52,997 bases of DNA from Halostreptopolyspora alba (GCA_003725585.1 RJMB01000030.1:1-52997), one strand, 5' to 3'; positions 35,764 to 44,447 are shown, numbered from the stretch's first letter. Notes: generated by a model not told the origin, from the letters alone. Translations and numbers: made by a program.

Positions 35764-36564
35764 TCAGACCGCGATGGCCACGGCCACGAGCGCGCTCGCG
35801 CCCGCCGCCTCGGACAGCGCCCCCAGCACGTCGCCGGTGACCCCGCCGAGCCGGCGAACCGCGTGCCACAGCACCAGCCCGGCCACGGCCAGGCCGACGA
35901 CCACGGCGAGGACGCAGCCCAACGCCAGAGCTGCGCCGTGGGCCGTCCCGCCCAGGGCCACCAACAGCATCCCGGCGGTGGCCACCGCCGCCGCCGGATA
36001 CCCCACCGATCCCGCCACCGACCCGCCCAGGCCGTCCGGGCGGGCGGCGGGCACCCGCGGCGTGCAGGCCCAGGTGATCGCGAGACGCCCGGTACCGGTG
36101 GCGGTCACCACCCCCGCCACACCCGCGGCGGGCGAGGCCGCGACCAGCTCGGTCAGCGCGAGCACCTGGACGAGCACGGTCAGCACCAGGGTGACGACCC
36201 CGAACGGGCCGATGTCGGAACGCCGCATGATCTCCAGCGCGCCCGGCGCGGGACGCGCACTGCCCAGCCCGTCGGCGAGGTCGGCCAGACCGTCGAGGTG
36301 CAGCCCTCGGGTGAGTACCGCCAGCAGCCCCACGGCCAGCGCCGACGCCAGCGCCGGGGAAAGCCCCAGCGCACCGGCGAGCAGCAGCCACAGCGCCGCT
36401 GTCACCCCCAGAGCGACCCCGACCAGGGGAGCCAGCACCATGGCCCAGCCGGAGACCGCACCGCCGAAACGTCGCACCCGTACCGGCATGATCGTGAGGG
36501 TGCCGCACGCCATCCGCAGCCCGTCGGCGGCGTCGCGCGCCCCGGCGCGGGACCTCCCGGTCAC
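35764..36564 (-). CDS. cobS: Adenosylcobinamide-GDP ribazoletransferase (cobalamin synthase)
   Basis: 266 aa membrane enzyme joining adenosylcobinamide-GDP and alpha-ribazole in the last steps of B12 nucleotide-loop assembly. GLHLDGLADLADGLG and the following MRRSDIGPFGV are the signature; at least five hydrophobic helices follow. GTG 36564 overlaps the cobU stop as GTGA, so it is coupled to cobU. cobT is not in the window. Confidence 0.93.
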   Translation of the reverse strand: MTGRSRAGARDAADGLRMACGTLTIMPVRVRRFGGAVSGWAMVLAPLVGVALGVTAALWLLLAGALGLSPALASALAVGLLAVLTRGLHLDGLADLADGLGSARPAPGALEIMRRSDIGPFGVVTLVLTVLVQVLALTELVAASPAAGVAGVVTATGTGRLAITWACTPRVPAARPDGLGGSVAGSVGYPAAAVATAGMLLVALGGTAHGAALALGCVLAVVVGLAVAGLVLWHAVRRLGGVTGDVLGALSEAAGASALVAVAIAV

Positions 36565-37643
36565 GGCAGCTCCACCACACGGCCGGCCGTGACCAGCACG
36601 ACATCCTCCGACTCGGCGGCCAGAAGCTGGTTCAGCCACCCAAGGTGGTCGCGGAACAGGCCACCGCTGACGGTGGGCGGGACCACGCCCGACCCCACCT
36701 CGTTGGTGACCGCCACGACATGGGCCGAGGTTCGGCGCCACGCGCGCACGACCTCGTCGACACGGGAGGAGAGGGCCTCCTCGGCGCCGGGAGGCGGAGG
36801 ATCCCGCCACATCCCGCACTGCTCCATCTCACCGGCGAGCCAGGTGCCGACACAGTCCACGAGCACCGTTCCCGATGCCCGGTCGAGCGTCCCGGCGACG
36901 TCGGAGGTCTCCACGGTCCGCCACCACCACGGGCGGCGCTCCCGGTGCGCCTTCACGCGGCGGGCCCAGGAGTCGTCGCCGGCGGGCGCCGGCCCCGTGG
37001 CCAGGTAGGTGACCTCCGGCTCGCCGAGGGCCCGCAGCTCCGCCTCGGTGGACTTGCCGGACCTGGCGCCGCCGGTGACCAGTACGCGGCGCGGCCCGCG
37101 GACGCGGCCCGGCGGCCAGGCCGAGGGTGGACACAGCAGCTCCTGGCCGTCCGCGGGGCAGGAGGCGCCCCACAGCCGCGCCCGCCGCGTGAACTCGTCG
37201 GGAGAGTGCAGCCGGTGGTCGCCACCGACCGCGATGACCGCCGTGGTGTCACCGGCGATCCCCGATCGGCGCAGCGCGCCGATCGTCCACGGCGACTCCA
37301 CGACGTCCACGATCGCGACGTCGACCCGGTCGGGCGCGCCGTCGGAGGCGCCGCTCTCGCGGCCCTCGCCGGGTGGATCGGCCGGGGCGTCGGGGCGAGC
37401 GTAGAGGAGCTGCCCGCCTCCGGTGCCCTCGACCCGGGTGCCGTACACGGTTTCGGTGACCAGGTAGCCGCGCGGGGGCGGCGTGGCGGTCCCCGACCCG
37501 GGCGCCCGCAGCGTGAAAGCGTCGTCAACCGACACCCGCAGCGGTAGCCGCCGGTTCTGAGCGGCGCGGTTGCAGGAGGCGCATCGGCAGTTGGGGGCCG
37601 GCCAGCCAGCGGGGCCCGCCGTTCCGGAGAGTCTGAGTCGCAC
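36561..37643 (-). CDS. cobU: Adenosylcobinamide kinase/guanylyltransferase with N-terminal extension
   Basis: 360 aa. The C-terminal half (from about 185) is CobU: P-loop GGARSGKS (191-198), guanylylated His233 in KAHRERRPWWW, and TNEVGSGVVP; it makes adenosylcobinamide-GDP. The first 180 residues resemble a metallo-beta-lactamase-type (PhnP-like) domain (GTAGPAGWPAPNCRCASCNRA) but lack the HxHxDH zinc motif, so this part is probably not an active hydrolase. Such long CobU forms occur in other Actinobacteria. GTG 37643 has TAACTT six bases upstream. Cotranscribed with cobS. Confidence 0.9.
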   Translation of the reverse strand: MRLRLSGTAGPAGWPAPNCRCASCNRAAQNRRLPLRVSVDDAFTLRAPGSGTATPPPRGYLVTETVYGTRVEGTGGGQLLYARPDAPADPPGEGRESGASDGAPDRVDVAIVDVVESPWTIGALRRSGIAGDTTAVIAVGGDHRLHSPDEFTRRARLWGASCPADGQELLCPPSAWPPGRVRGPRRVLVTGGARSGKSTEAELRALGEPEVTYLATGPAPAGDDSWARRVKAHRERRPWWWRTVETSDVAGTLDRASGTVLVDCVGTWLAGEMEQCGMWRDPPPPGAEEALSSRVDEVVRAWRRTSAHVVAVTNEVGSGVVPPTVSGGLFRDHLGWLNQLLAAESEDVVLVTAGRVVELP

Positions 37644-37649
37644 GTCTGC

Positions 37650-37655
37650 AAGTTA
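37650..37655 (-). promoter_or_regulatory. -10 hexamer of leaderless cobU-cobS operon
   Basis: TAACTT on the minus strand, six bases before GTG 37643. Confidence 0.55.
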
Positions 37656-37726
37656 GCAACACGCGTGGAGGTGACGCCCGATACGCTCGGCACGTCCGAC
37701 CGTCGAGCATGAGTGGGGGAGAGCCC

Positions 37727-37942
37727 ATGGCGTGGAGCTGGCGATACGAGACGGCCGATGGGCGGGTGCTGGACGACGAGACGCTGTCGCTGACACTGCC
37801 CGGCGAGCTGTTCCCCTCGCGCGGCGACGCGGAGAGCTGGCTCGGGGAGAGCTGGCGCGAACTCGTCGAGGCCGGCGCCGACCGGGTCACCCTGCTGGAG
37901 GACGACCGGGTCGTCTACACCATGGGCCTGCACGAGGAGTAG
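37727..37942 (+). CDS. Small conserved actinobacterial protein
   Basis: 71 aa, acidic, soluble: AWSWRYETADGRVL, SRGDAESWLGESWRELVEAGADRVTL, YTMGLH. A short family found widely in Streptomyces and relatives with no known function; it looks like one alpha/beta domain. ATG 37727 has GGGGAGAG upstream; ATG 37709 is a weaker option. Divergent from cobU, 83 bases apart. Confidence 0.8.
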   Translation: MAWSWRYETADGRVLDDETLSLTLPGELFPSRGDAESWLGESWRELVEAGADRVTLLEDDRVVYTMGLHEE

Positions 37943-38006
37943 CCCACAGCGCCCCGTACGTCGGCGGGGCGCTGGGTGGGCGAGTTCCGTGGCGGGTGGC
38001 CGTGGG

Positions 38007-39008
38007 TCAGGGGCGCTGGGCCGGGCTGACCGTCAGCGAGGGGTCGCGGCGCACACTGTCGCCGAGCATGTCATCAATCCGGCTCAACAGCTCGGGTTCC
38101 AGGCGCACACCGGCGGCGCCGGCGTTGTCCCGCACCTGCTCGGGGCGGGACGCTCCGATGATCGCCGACGAGACGTTGGGGTTGTTCAGCACCCAGGCCA
38201 CCGCGAGCTGGGCGGGGGTCAGCCCCGCCTCGGCGGCCAGGGAGCCCAGCCCCTGCACCCGTTCCAGCAGTGTTCGGTCCTGCAGGAACCTGTCGATGAA
38301 GTATCCGCCGCTCTCGTCGGTCGCGCGCGATCCCTCCGGGGGAGCCTGGCCGGGCTGGTACTTGCCGGTGAGCACCCCCTGCGCGATGGGGGACCACACG
38401 ATCTGGCCGATCCCCTCGCGCTCGCACACCGGCACGACCTCGGACTCGATGACCCGCCACAGCATGTTGTACTGCGGCTGGTTGGACACGATCCGGTCCA
38501 GTCCCAGGGTGTCGGCGTGGTGCAGCGCCCGCTCGATCTCCTCGGCGCGCCACTCGGAGACCCCGATGTAGCAGACCTTGCCCTGGCGGACGAGGTCGTC
38601 GAACGCGCGCAGCGTCTCCTCCAGGGGAGTGTGGTAGTCGAACCGGTGGGCCTGGTAGACGTCCAGGTAGTCGGTGCCCAGTCGGCGCAACGTGTCCTCG
38701 ACACCGCGCATGATGTGCTTGCGGGAGAGCCCCCGGTCGTTCCTGCCCCGTCCCATCGGCCAGTAGACCTTGGAGAGGATCTCCAGGCCGTCGCGGCGTT
38801 CCCCCTTGAGTGCCTTTCCGAGGACCTCCTCGGCGCGGCCGCGGGCGTAGACGTCGGCCGTGTCGAAGGTCGTGATGCCCTCGTCCAGGGCCGCGCGCAC
38901 GCACGCCACGGCGGCGTCCTCCTCGACCTGGGAACCGTGGGTGATCCAGTTGCCGTAGGAGATCTCGCTGACGACGAGCCCGCTCTTACCAAGATGACGA
39001 AATTCCAT
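38007..39008 (-). CDS. Aldo/keto reductase (Kv-beta-like)
   Basis: 333 aa NADPH-dependent TIM-barrel reductase. Catalytic tetrad: Asp49 and Tyr54 (FDTADVYARG), Lys80 (ILSK) and His in YLDVYQAHRFD. The cofactor region AIIGASRPEQVRDN resembles the AKR6/AKR14-type proteins related to potassium-channel beta subunits. Substrate unknown. ATG 39008 has TAGGGT seven bases upstream (leaderless). Convergent with the small gene upstream of it. Confidence 0.93.
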   Translation of the reverse strand: MEFRHLGKSGLVVSEISYGNWITHGSQVEEDAAVACVRAALDEGITTFDTADVYARGRAEEVLGKALKGERRDGLEILSKVYWPMGRGRNDRGLSRKHIMRGVEDTLRRLGTDYLDVYQAHRFDYHTPLEETLRAFDDLVRQGKVCYIGVSEWRAEEIERALHHADTLGLDRIVSNQPQYNMLWRVIESEVVPVCEREGIGQIVWSPIAQGVLTGKYQPGQAPPEGSRATDESGGYFIDRFLQDRTLLERVQGLGSLAAEAGLTPAQLAVAWVLNNPNVSSAIIGASRPEQVRDNAGAAGVRLEPELLSRIDDMLGDSVRRDPSLTVSPAQRP

Positions 39009-39015
39009 GGCGCGT

Positions 39016-39021
39016 ACCCTA
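39016..39021 (-). promoter_or_regulatory. -10 hexamer of leaderless aldo/keto reductase gene
   Basis: TAGGGT on the minus strand, seven bases before ATG 39008. Confidence 0.55.
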
Positions 39022-39077
39022 ACCGCGCGGTCGTGCGGCCCGACCGGGGGAACGCGGAGGGAACACGCGCCGGTGGG

Positions 39078-39722
39078 TCACCGGTTCGTGGGGGTGATGG
39101 CCTCGCCCACGCGAACCCGCGGTTTCGGCAGCCGGAGCTTGCGGAGCTGTAGCTGGCGCACGGCGGCGTAGAAGCCGGCCCCGCGCACGCTCTCATCGGG
39201 GAAGCGCGCCCGGGCCTCGCGCTTGACCCGCCTGCCGGTGAAGATCCCCTCGGCCACGATGGTCACCATGAGTGCCGGCCACACCACGTAGTAGACGCCG
39301 ATTTGGAACTGGGGGGAGGGGATGAACGCCAGGACGATGATCACCAGCGAAAAGGGCAGGAAGAACTCGCTGACGCTGCGGCGGGAGTCGACGAGATCGC
39401 GGGCGTGGGCGCGCACCGGCCCCATGTCCTGCGGGCGGAAGTGTTGCTCCTCGCCCTTCGGGGCGCCGGCGCGCTGCGCGCCGCGTCGCTGCTCCCGGGC
39501 GCGCCTCTCCCGGTACTGCCGGTACGCCTCCCTGCGTGTCTGGGGGGCGTTGAGGGGGCGCCGCAGGCCCTTCTCCGATTCGCTGCGTTTGGGCGTGGGT
39601 TGCCCCTTCTTGGGGGTATATCCCTTAGGTTGAGAAGTCTGGGGACTGGTGGAACTGGAGGATCTGGCAGAGCTGGTCACGGCAGTCTCTTCGGATTCGG
39701 AAGCCAAACGACGTCGGAACAC
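39078..39722 (-). CDS. DUF3043 membrane protein
   Basis: 214 aa. N-terminal basic, Ser-rich segment with the family hallmark KGYTPKKGQPTPKR, then RRPLNAPQTRREAYRQYRERR, and a membrane part with two helices (about 120-137 and 143-162). Function unknown; in Streptomyces it is also divergent from pspA. GTG 39722 begins VFRRRLASE as in relatives and has TACCCT seven bases upstream, so the in-frame ATG at 39752 upstream is rejected. Confidence 0.88.
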   Translation of the reverse strand: MFRRRLASESEETAVTSSARSSSSTSPQTSQPKGYTPKKGQPTPKRSESEKGLRRPLNAPQTRREAYRQYRERRAREQRRGAQRAGAPKGEEQHFRPQDMGPVRAHARDLVDSRRSVSEFFLPFSLVIIVLAFIPSPQFQIGVYYVVWPALMVTIVAEGIFTGRRVKREARARFPDESVRGAGFYAAVRQLQLRKLRLPKPRVRVGEAITPTNR

Positions 39723-39729
39723 ATCGTTC

Positions 39730-39735
39730 AGGGTA
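39730..39735 (-). promoter_or_regulatory. -10 hexamer of leaderless DUF3043 gene
   Basis: TACCCT on the minus strand, seven bases before GTG 39722; it decides between two starts. Confidence 0.6.
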
Positions 39736-39840
39736 GCCGGTCCACGCTTCATGGCGACCTCTTGTTATAGCGCGTAGGGTTAGGTAAAGCGCCCGCAGGG
39801 AACAGCCGATGTACGGACCGAGAAGGGGACGGCCACGCCG

Positions 39841-40608
39841 ATGAGCGTGTTTCAACGAATTTCCATGGTTTTCAAGTCCAAGGCCAACAAGGCCCTGGAC
39901 TCGGTCGAGGACCCTCGTGAATCTCTCGACTACTCGTATCAGAAGCAACTGGAACTGCTGCAGAAGGTCCGGCGTGGAGTGGCCGACGTCGCCACCTCGC
40001 GCAAGCGGGTCGAGCTGCAGATCCAGCAGTTGGAACAGCAGTCAGGGAAGCTGGAGAACCAGAGCCGTTCCGCCCTGGAGCAGGGCAGGGAGGATCTCGC
40101 TCGCGAGGCGCTCAATCGTCGTTCCGGGCTCGAGCAGCAGGCCAGCGAGCTCAAGCAGCAGCACGAGCAGTTGCAGGGCGAGGAGCAGAAGCTGACCCTG
40201 GCGGCCCAGCGACTGCAGGCCAAGGTCGACTCCTTCCGCACGCGCAAGGAGACCATCAAGGCCACCTACACCGCCGCCCAGGCCCAGACCCAGATCAGCG
40301 AGGCGTTCTCGGGTATCTCCGAGGAGATGGGCGATGTCGGCACGGCCGTGCAGCGCGCCGAGGACAAGACCTCGGAGATGCAGGCGCGGGCTGGCGCGGT
40401 CGACGAGCTCCTGGAGTCCGGGGCGCTCGACGACGTCACCGGAAGCTCGTCCAAGGACGACATCCAGTCCGAGCTTGACCGCATGTCCAGCGGCAAGGAC
40501 GTCGAGCTGGAGCTGGAGCGGATGAAGCAGGAGATCGGGCAGGGCGACGGTGCCACACCGCAGATCGAGGGCGGTTCCGAGTCCAAGCGGCAGGGGGATG
40601 GCACATGA
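39841..40608 (+). CDS. pspA: PspA/IM30 (ESCRT-III-like) envelope-stress protein
   Basis: 255 aa, almost all coiled coil. FQRISMVFKSKANKALDSVEDPRESLDYSY is the amphipathic N-terminal start; long Gln/Glu-rich helices (about 30-190) follow, then a disordered tail. PspA polymerises on the inner membrane face and protects it under stress. Start ATG 39841 with AAGGGGA upstream. Its stop overlaps pspAA's ATG (ATGA). Set with pspAA, htpX and pspAB in the same direction. Confidence 0.94.
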   Translation: MSVFQRISMVFKSKANKALDSVEDPRESLDYSYQKQLELLQKVRRGVADVATSRKRVELQIQQLEQQSGKLENQSRSALEQGREDLAREALNRRSGLEQQASELKQQHEQLQGEEQKLTLAAQRLQAKVDSFRTRKETIKATYTAAQAQTQISEAFSGISEEMGDVGTAVQRAEDKTSEMQARAGAVDELLESGALDDVTGSSSKDDIQSELDRMSSGKDVELELERMKQEIGQGDGATPQIEGGSESKRQGDGT

Positions 40609-40889
40609 TCGTGCGGATCATGGGGGAGGGTCAGTTGGACCTCAGCGAGGCCGACTTCGACCTCCTCGAGGAGTTCGACCAGACCATCGAGCAGGCGATC
40701 GAGTCGGAGAACGAGGAGGCTTTCCGGCGGGCGCTGCGGGAGCTCCTCGACAAGGTCCGCGAGGACGGCACTCCGCTGGCGGACGACTCGCTCGAACCGT
40801 CCCAGTTCATCCTTCCACCCGCCGATGCCAGCATGGCCGAGGTCCGCTCCATGCTCGGTGACGAGGGGCTGATTCCCGACCTCGCCTGA
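40605..40889 (+). CDS. pspAA: PspA-associated protein PspAA
   Basis: 94 aa acidic protein (MIVRIMGEGQLDL, LLEEFDQTIEQAIE, FILPPADASMAEV, EGLIPDL). The PspAA family occurs next to PspA in actinobacteria and archaea and is thought to act as its partner. Four-base overlap with pspA implies coupled translation. Followed by a 13-bp hairpin, so htpX is a separate unit or read-through. Confidence 0.92.
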   Translation: MIVRIMGEGQLDLSEADFDLLEEFDQTIEQAIESENEEAFRRALRELLDKVREDGTPLADDSLEPSQFILPPADASMAEVRSMLGDEGLIPDLA

Positions 40890-40927
40890 ATCCCACTCGC
40901 GTGGGCGCTGCGGGCACGCGGTTCGTC

Positions 40928-40958
40928 ACGGCCGCCATGACACGTTCATGGCGGCCGT
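40928..40958. terminator. Hairpin after pspAA
   Basis: Perfect 13-bp stem (40928-40940 with 40946-40958), 5-base loop, 38 bases after the pspAA stop. No T-run. Confidence 0.65.
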
Positions 40959-41005
40959 CGCTGGTTCGGGGCGGGGTGCGACCGCGGTGAGCGGCCCGCG
41001 CGCCT

Positions 41006-41033
41006 TTGACCAGCCGCTCACCGGGCATAACTA
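41006..41033 (+). promoter_or_regulatory. Putative htpX promoter
   Basis: TTGACC (41006-41011), 16-base spacer, TAACTA (41028-41033), 73 bases before the htpX start. TACACT (41032-41037) is an alternative -10. Confidence 0.5.
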
Positions 41034-41106
41034 CACTGCTAGGTAACACCCCCGTGGGTTCCGGCGTGGTGGCCACGGGGGGCGATCCGGCGAAAGGCGT
41101 GGCGTC

Positions 41107-42027
41107 GTGGCAGGTTCGAAGTTCATTCCCGATCACGGGCTGACCGCCCGAATGCTGCTGACGATGTTCCTGCTGGGCGTGGTCTACGTGGCGTTCGTCG
41201 TCGCCCTGATCTATGTCGGAATGCCGTGGCCGCTGGTCGTGCTGGTCGTGGTCGGGTTCGCGGTGTTCCAGTACTTCACCTCGGACAAGGTCGCGATGTT
41301 CTCCATGGGGGCGCGCGAGGTCTCCCCCGAACAGGCGCCGCAGCTGCACGCTGTCGTCGACCGGTTGTGCGCCATGGCCGACATGCCCAAACCCAAGGTG
41401 GCCATCGCCGACAGCGACGTCCCCAACGCCTTCGCCACCGGACACAACCGCAAGAACGCCGTGGTCTGTGTCACGACCGGACTCCTGCGTCGGCTGGAGA
41501 ACCAGGAGCTGGAGTCCGTGCTCGCGCACGAGCTCTCCCACGTCGCCCACCGCGACGTCATGGTGATGACGATCGCGGGCTTCCTCGGCATCGTCGCGGG
41601 GTTTCTCACCCAGGTGGGCCTGCGGTTCGTGGCGTTCGGCGGCGGGGGTCGGGGCAACAACGGTCCGGCGCCGGCGCTGATCGCGCTGGGGGTCGTTGTG
41701 GTCAGTGTGGTCGTGTGGGTGTTGAGCTTCGTGCTCACGCGGATGCTCTCGCGCTACCGCGAGCTCTCGGCCGACCGCGCGGCGGCCTACCTCACCGGCC
41801 AGCCGTCCACCCTCGGCAGTGCGCTGACCAAGATCACCGGGGAGATGGGGCGCATCCCCAGCCGGGACCTGCGCCAGGCCGAGCCGTTCAACGCGTTCTT
41901 CTTCACCCCCGCCTTCTCGAAGAAGCAGGGCTTCAGCCTGAGCCAGCTGTTCGCCACGCACCCTCCGGTGGAGCAGCGCCTGGAACAGCTCGCCGGGATC
42001 TCCCGCCAGCTGGGCCAGGGCACATAG
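41107..42027 (+). CDS. htpX: HtpX-like M48 membrane zinc protease
   Basis: 306 aa. Two N-terminal membrane helices (about 16-37, 40-57), zinc motif HELSH (His141, Glu142, His145), two further helices (about 152-172, 187-208) and the third ligand Glu in RELSADRAAA. HtpX degrades misfolded membrane proteins. GTG 41107 start; weak ribosome-binding site. Placement between pspAA and pspAB is the known actinobacterial envelope-stress cluster. Confidence 0.94.
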   Translation: MAGSKFIPDHGLTARMLLTMFLLGVVYVAFVVALIYVGMPWPLVVLVVVGFAVFQYFTSDKVAMFSMGAREVSPEQAPQLHAVVDRLCAMADMPKPKVAIADSDVPNAFATGHNRKNAVVCVTTGLLRRLENQELESVLAHELSHVAHRDVMVMTIAGFLGIVAGFLTQVGLRFVAFGGGGRGNNGPAPALIALGVVVVSVVVWVLSFVLTRMLSRYRELSADRAAAYLTGQPSTLGSALTKITGEMGRIPSRDLRQAEPFNAFFFTPAFSKKQGFSLSQLFATHPPVEQRLEQLAGISRQLGQGT

Positions 42028-42073
42028 GCTCACAGCCAGCGACCGCAGGAGTCGACACCGAAAGAGAGCCGCC

Positions 42074-42649
42074 GTGAGCTTCCTCCGGGCCTTGCTGGGC
42101 CGTTCCAAGCCGGTCAAGCCCGACCTCGACCAGCTCTTCGGGCTGCCGTCCGCGGCGATCACGCTGCGGGCCACGGCCGGGTTCCGCCCCACGGGTACCG
42201 GTTCGGTGGCGTTCCGCCCCGCTGAGGGGCAGGCGTTCGCGACACTGGAGCAGGACATCACCCAGCTATTGAACGCCGACAACGGACCCGAGGTGGAGCC
42301 CAGGAGCGACGAGTACGGCTACACGTGGCTGGTGCTGGGCTCCGCCGCTGACACGGACGACATCAGCGGTCTCGTGACCGACATCCACGCCGTCAACACC
42401 TCACTGGAACACGCCGGATTCGGCCCGTCGCTGCTGTGCTCGCTGGTCACGTTCGTCGACGACAGCGGGCGGCGGTTCGCCCTGGTCTACCTGTACAAGC
42501 GAGGCACCTTCTACCCGTTCGCCCCGCTCGGCGGCCAGCGTAGGGACAACGCGCTGGAGTTGCGGATCGAGGCGGCGATCGGGGACGACCTCGCCGTGGA
42601 GCGGGACAAGTCGCGCTGGTTCCCCGTCTACGGCGCCCCCGGCATGTGA
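42074..42649 (+). CDS. pspAB: PspA-associated protein PspAB
   Basis: 191 aa soluble protein (SFLRALLGRSKPVKPDLDQLFGLP, YGYTWLVLGS, LYLYKRGTFYPFAP, RDKSRWFPVYGAPGM). PspAB is described with PspA/PspAA/HtpX clusters; molecular role unknown. GTG 42074 with GAAAGAGAG upstream, 46 bases after htpX, probably cotranscribed. Confidence 0.9.
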   Translation: MSFLRALLGRSKPVKPDLDQLFGLPSAAITLRATAGFRPTGTGSVAFRPAEGQAFATLEQDITQLLNADNGPEVEPRSDEYGYTWLVLGSAADTDDISGLVTDIHAVNTSLEHAGFGPSLLCSLVTFVDDSGRRFALVYLYKRGTFYPFAPLGGQRRDNALELRIEAAIGDDLAVERDKSRWFPVYGAPGM

Positions 42650-42673
42650 GTGTCACCGCTCCGCGAGAACCGG

Positions 42674-42725
42674 CGTTTATTTCATTATTCGAAATCTGAA
42701 TATCGTCTAGTGGATTTGAATGAGG
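42674..42725. other. AT-rich island with inverted repeat
   Basis: This 50-base patch is far richer in A/T than the roughly 70% GC around it. It contains TATTC-7 nt-GAATA (42686-42702). It lies between pspAB and the glycerate kinase gene and may hold the latter's promoter and operator, or be a remnant of inserted DNA. Confidence 0.5.
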
Positions 42726-42768
42726 CTGAGGGCTGGCCCGTCACGGCCTGGCCGGGCACACTGGTGGG

Positions 42769-43872
42769 GTGCGCATTGTCATAGCACCGGACAAGTTCGC
42801 GGGGACCCTCAGCGCGGTCGAAGCCGCGCGCGCGGTCGCCGACGGGTGGCGAGAGGTCCACCCCGAGACCGAGACCGAGCTCGTTCCTCTCTCCGACGGT
42901 GGCCCCGGGTTCGTGGCGGTGCTACACACCGCGCTGGGCGGCAAGGTCGTCAGTCGCGACGTCAGCGGCCCGTTGGGGGCGCCGGTACGGGCCGACTACC
43001 TGCTGGACGGCGAGACCGCCTACATCGAGAGCGCCCAGGCTTGTGGTCTGCACCTGCTCGGCGAGTCCGAGCGCGCGCCCACGCGTACCACCAGCCGCGG
43101 GGTGGGGGAGCTGCTGGGCCACGCCATCGCCGACGGCGCCCGCACGGTCGTCGTCGGCCTCGGGGGGAGCGCGACCAACGACGGCGGCGCCGGAATGCTC
43201 GCCGCGCTGGGAGCGATCCCCGCTGACGCCCTGGAGGGGGGCGGGTTGGCGTTGGCGTCGCCGCCCGACGCGGTCGACCTCGAACCCGCCCGACGCGCCA
43301 CCGGCGGCGTGCGCCTGGTCGCGGCCACCGACGTCGACAACCCACTGTTGGGGACGCACGGCGCGAGCGCCGTGTTCGGCCCGCAGAAGGGAGCCGACGA
43401 GGACCAGGTGCGCCGTCTCGACGCGGCACTCGCCGCGTTCGCCGACGCCACGGACCCCTCAGGCACGTTGCGCGAGAGCTCGGGAGCCGGCGCCGCCGGT
43501 GGGCTGGGCTACGGGCTGCTGTTGCTGGGAGGGGTCGTGGAGTCGGGCGTGGCCCGGGTGCTGCGGGCGGTGGACCTCGCGACCCGGGTGGCCTCGGCCG
43601 ACCTCGTCATCACGGGTGAGGGCTCGTTCGACTCCCAGTCGCTACGGGGGAAGCTGCCGCAGGGTGTCGCCCGGACCGCCGCCGACCACGGTGTCCGGTG
43701 CCTCGTGACCGCCGGCGCGGTCTCGGTGGGGCACGGTGAGGCCGCGGCCGCCGGGATCGCCGAGACCTTCTCCCTGGTGGAGTCCGCGGGTTCCACCGAG
43801 GCGGCGCTGGCGCGTCCGGCCGAGGAGCTGCGCGCGCTCGCCGCGGCCGTGGCCCTCAGGTGGGGGGCGTGA
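42769..43872 (+). CDS. Glycerate kinase (GarK/GlxK type)
   Basis: 367 aa. Phosphorylates glycerate to 2- or 3-phosphoglycerate. Motifs: IVIAPDKFAGTLSA, PLSDGGPG, GLGGSATNDGGAGMLAALG, GAAGGLGYGLL, DLVITGEGSFDSQSL. The family usually has SDGGEG; here it is SDGGPG, a change next to the substrate loop. GTG 42769; no clear ribosome-binding site. Solitary gene. Confidence 0.92.
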   Translation: MRIVIAPDKFAGTLSAVEAARAVADGWREVHPETETELVPLSDGGPGFVAVLHTALGGKVVSRDVSGPLGAPVRADYLLDGETAYIESAQACGLHLLGESERAPTRTTSRGVGELLGHAIADGARTVVVGLGGSATNDGGAGMLAALGAIPADALEGGGLALASPPDAVDLEPARRATGGVRLVAATDVDNPLLGTHGASAVFGPQKGADEDQVRRLDAALAAFADATDPSGTLRESSGAGAAGGLGYGLLLLGGVVESGVARVLRAVDLATRVASADLVITGEGSFDSQSLRGKLPQGVARTAADHGVRCLVTAGAVSVGHGEAAAAGIAETFSLVESAGSTEAALARPAEELRALAAAVALRWGA

Positions 43873-44096
43873 CCCGCGTGGCCGGGCCGGGCGGTGTCGC
43901 CTTCGGCACCCTGTTGTCTTCGGCACGCTCGTGGCGAGGTGACTCCGGCAATGGCGACAGTGGACCTGACAACCTAGTGTGGAGGGCAGCAGCACAGCGC
44001 GTCCCGCCACTGGAAGGAATGACGGGCCGGACTTCGGTGTTGGAAAGCTACCGGGTCGCAGTGGCGGCCGGCACCCCGTTTTGGAGGATCTAGCAC

Positions 44097-44447
44097 ATGA
44101 CGGTTCAGAGCGAGGCACCCACTCAGGGGGTCATCCTGACTGACGAGGCATCGAGCAAGGTCAAGGGCCTCCTCGAGCAAGAGGGGCGGGATGACCTTCG
44201 GCTCCGTGTCGCCGTGCAGCCGGGTGGGTGCTCGGGGCTGCGGTACCAACTGTTCTTCGACGAGCGTGAGCTCGACGGCGATGTGGTGGCCGAGTTCGGT
44301 GGTGTCGAGGTCGTCACCGACCGGATGAGCGCCCCCTATCTCGTAGGCGCCACGATCGACTTCGTCGACACGATCGAGAAGCAGGGGTTCACCATCGACA
44401 ACCCCAACGCGTCCGGCTCCTGCGCCTGTGGGGACTCCTTCAACTAG
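44097..44447 (+). CDS. erpA: Iron-sulfur cluster insertion protein ErpA
   Basis: 116 aa A-type carrier of Fe-S clusters. The three ligands are Cys45 (GGCSG), Cys109 and Cys111 (SCACGDSF). GGAGGATC precedes ATG 44097. The gene is the counterpart of Rv2204c. Fe-S clients in the window include LipA. Followed by an intrinsic terminator. Confidence 0.95.
   Translation: MTVQSEAPTQGVILTDEASSKVKGLLEQEGRDDLRLRVAVQPGGCSGLRYQLFFDERELDGDVVAEFGGVEVVTDRMSAPYLVGATIDFVDTIEKQGFTIDNPNASGSCACGDSFN

Noticed and set aside
39723-39752. Upstream ATG extension of the DUF3043 protein
   Set aside because: The TACCCT hexamer lies inside it and homologs begin at FRRR.
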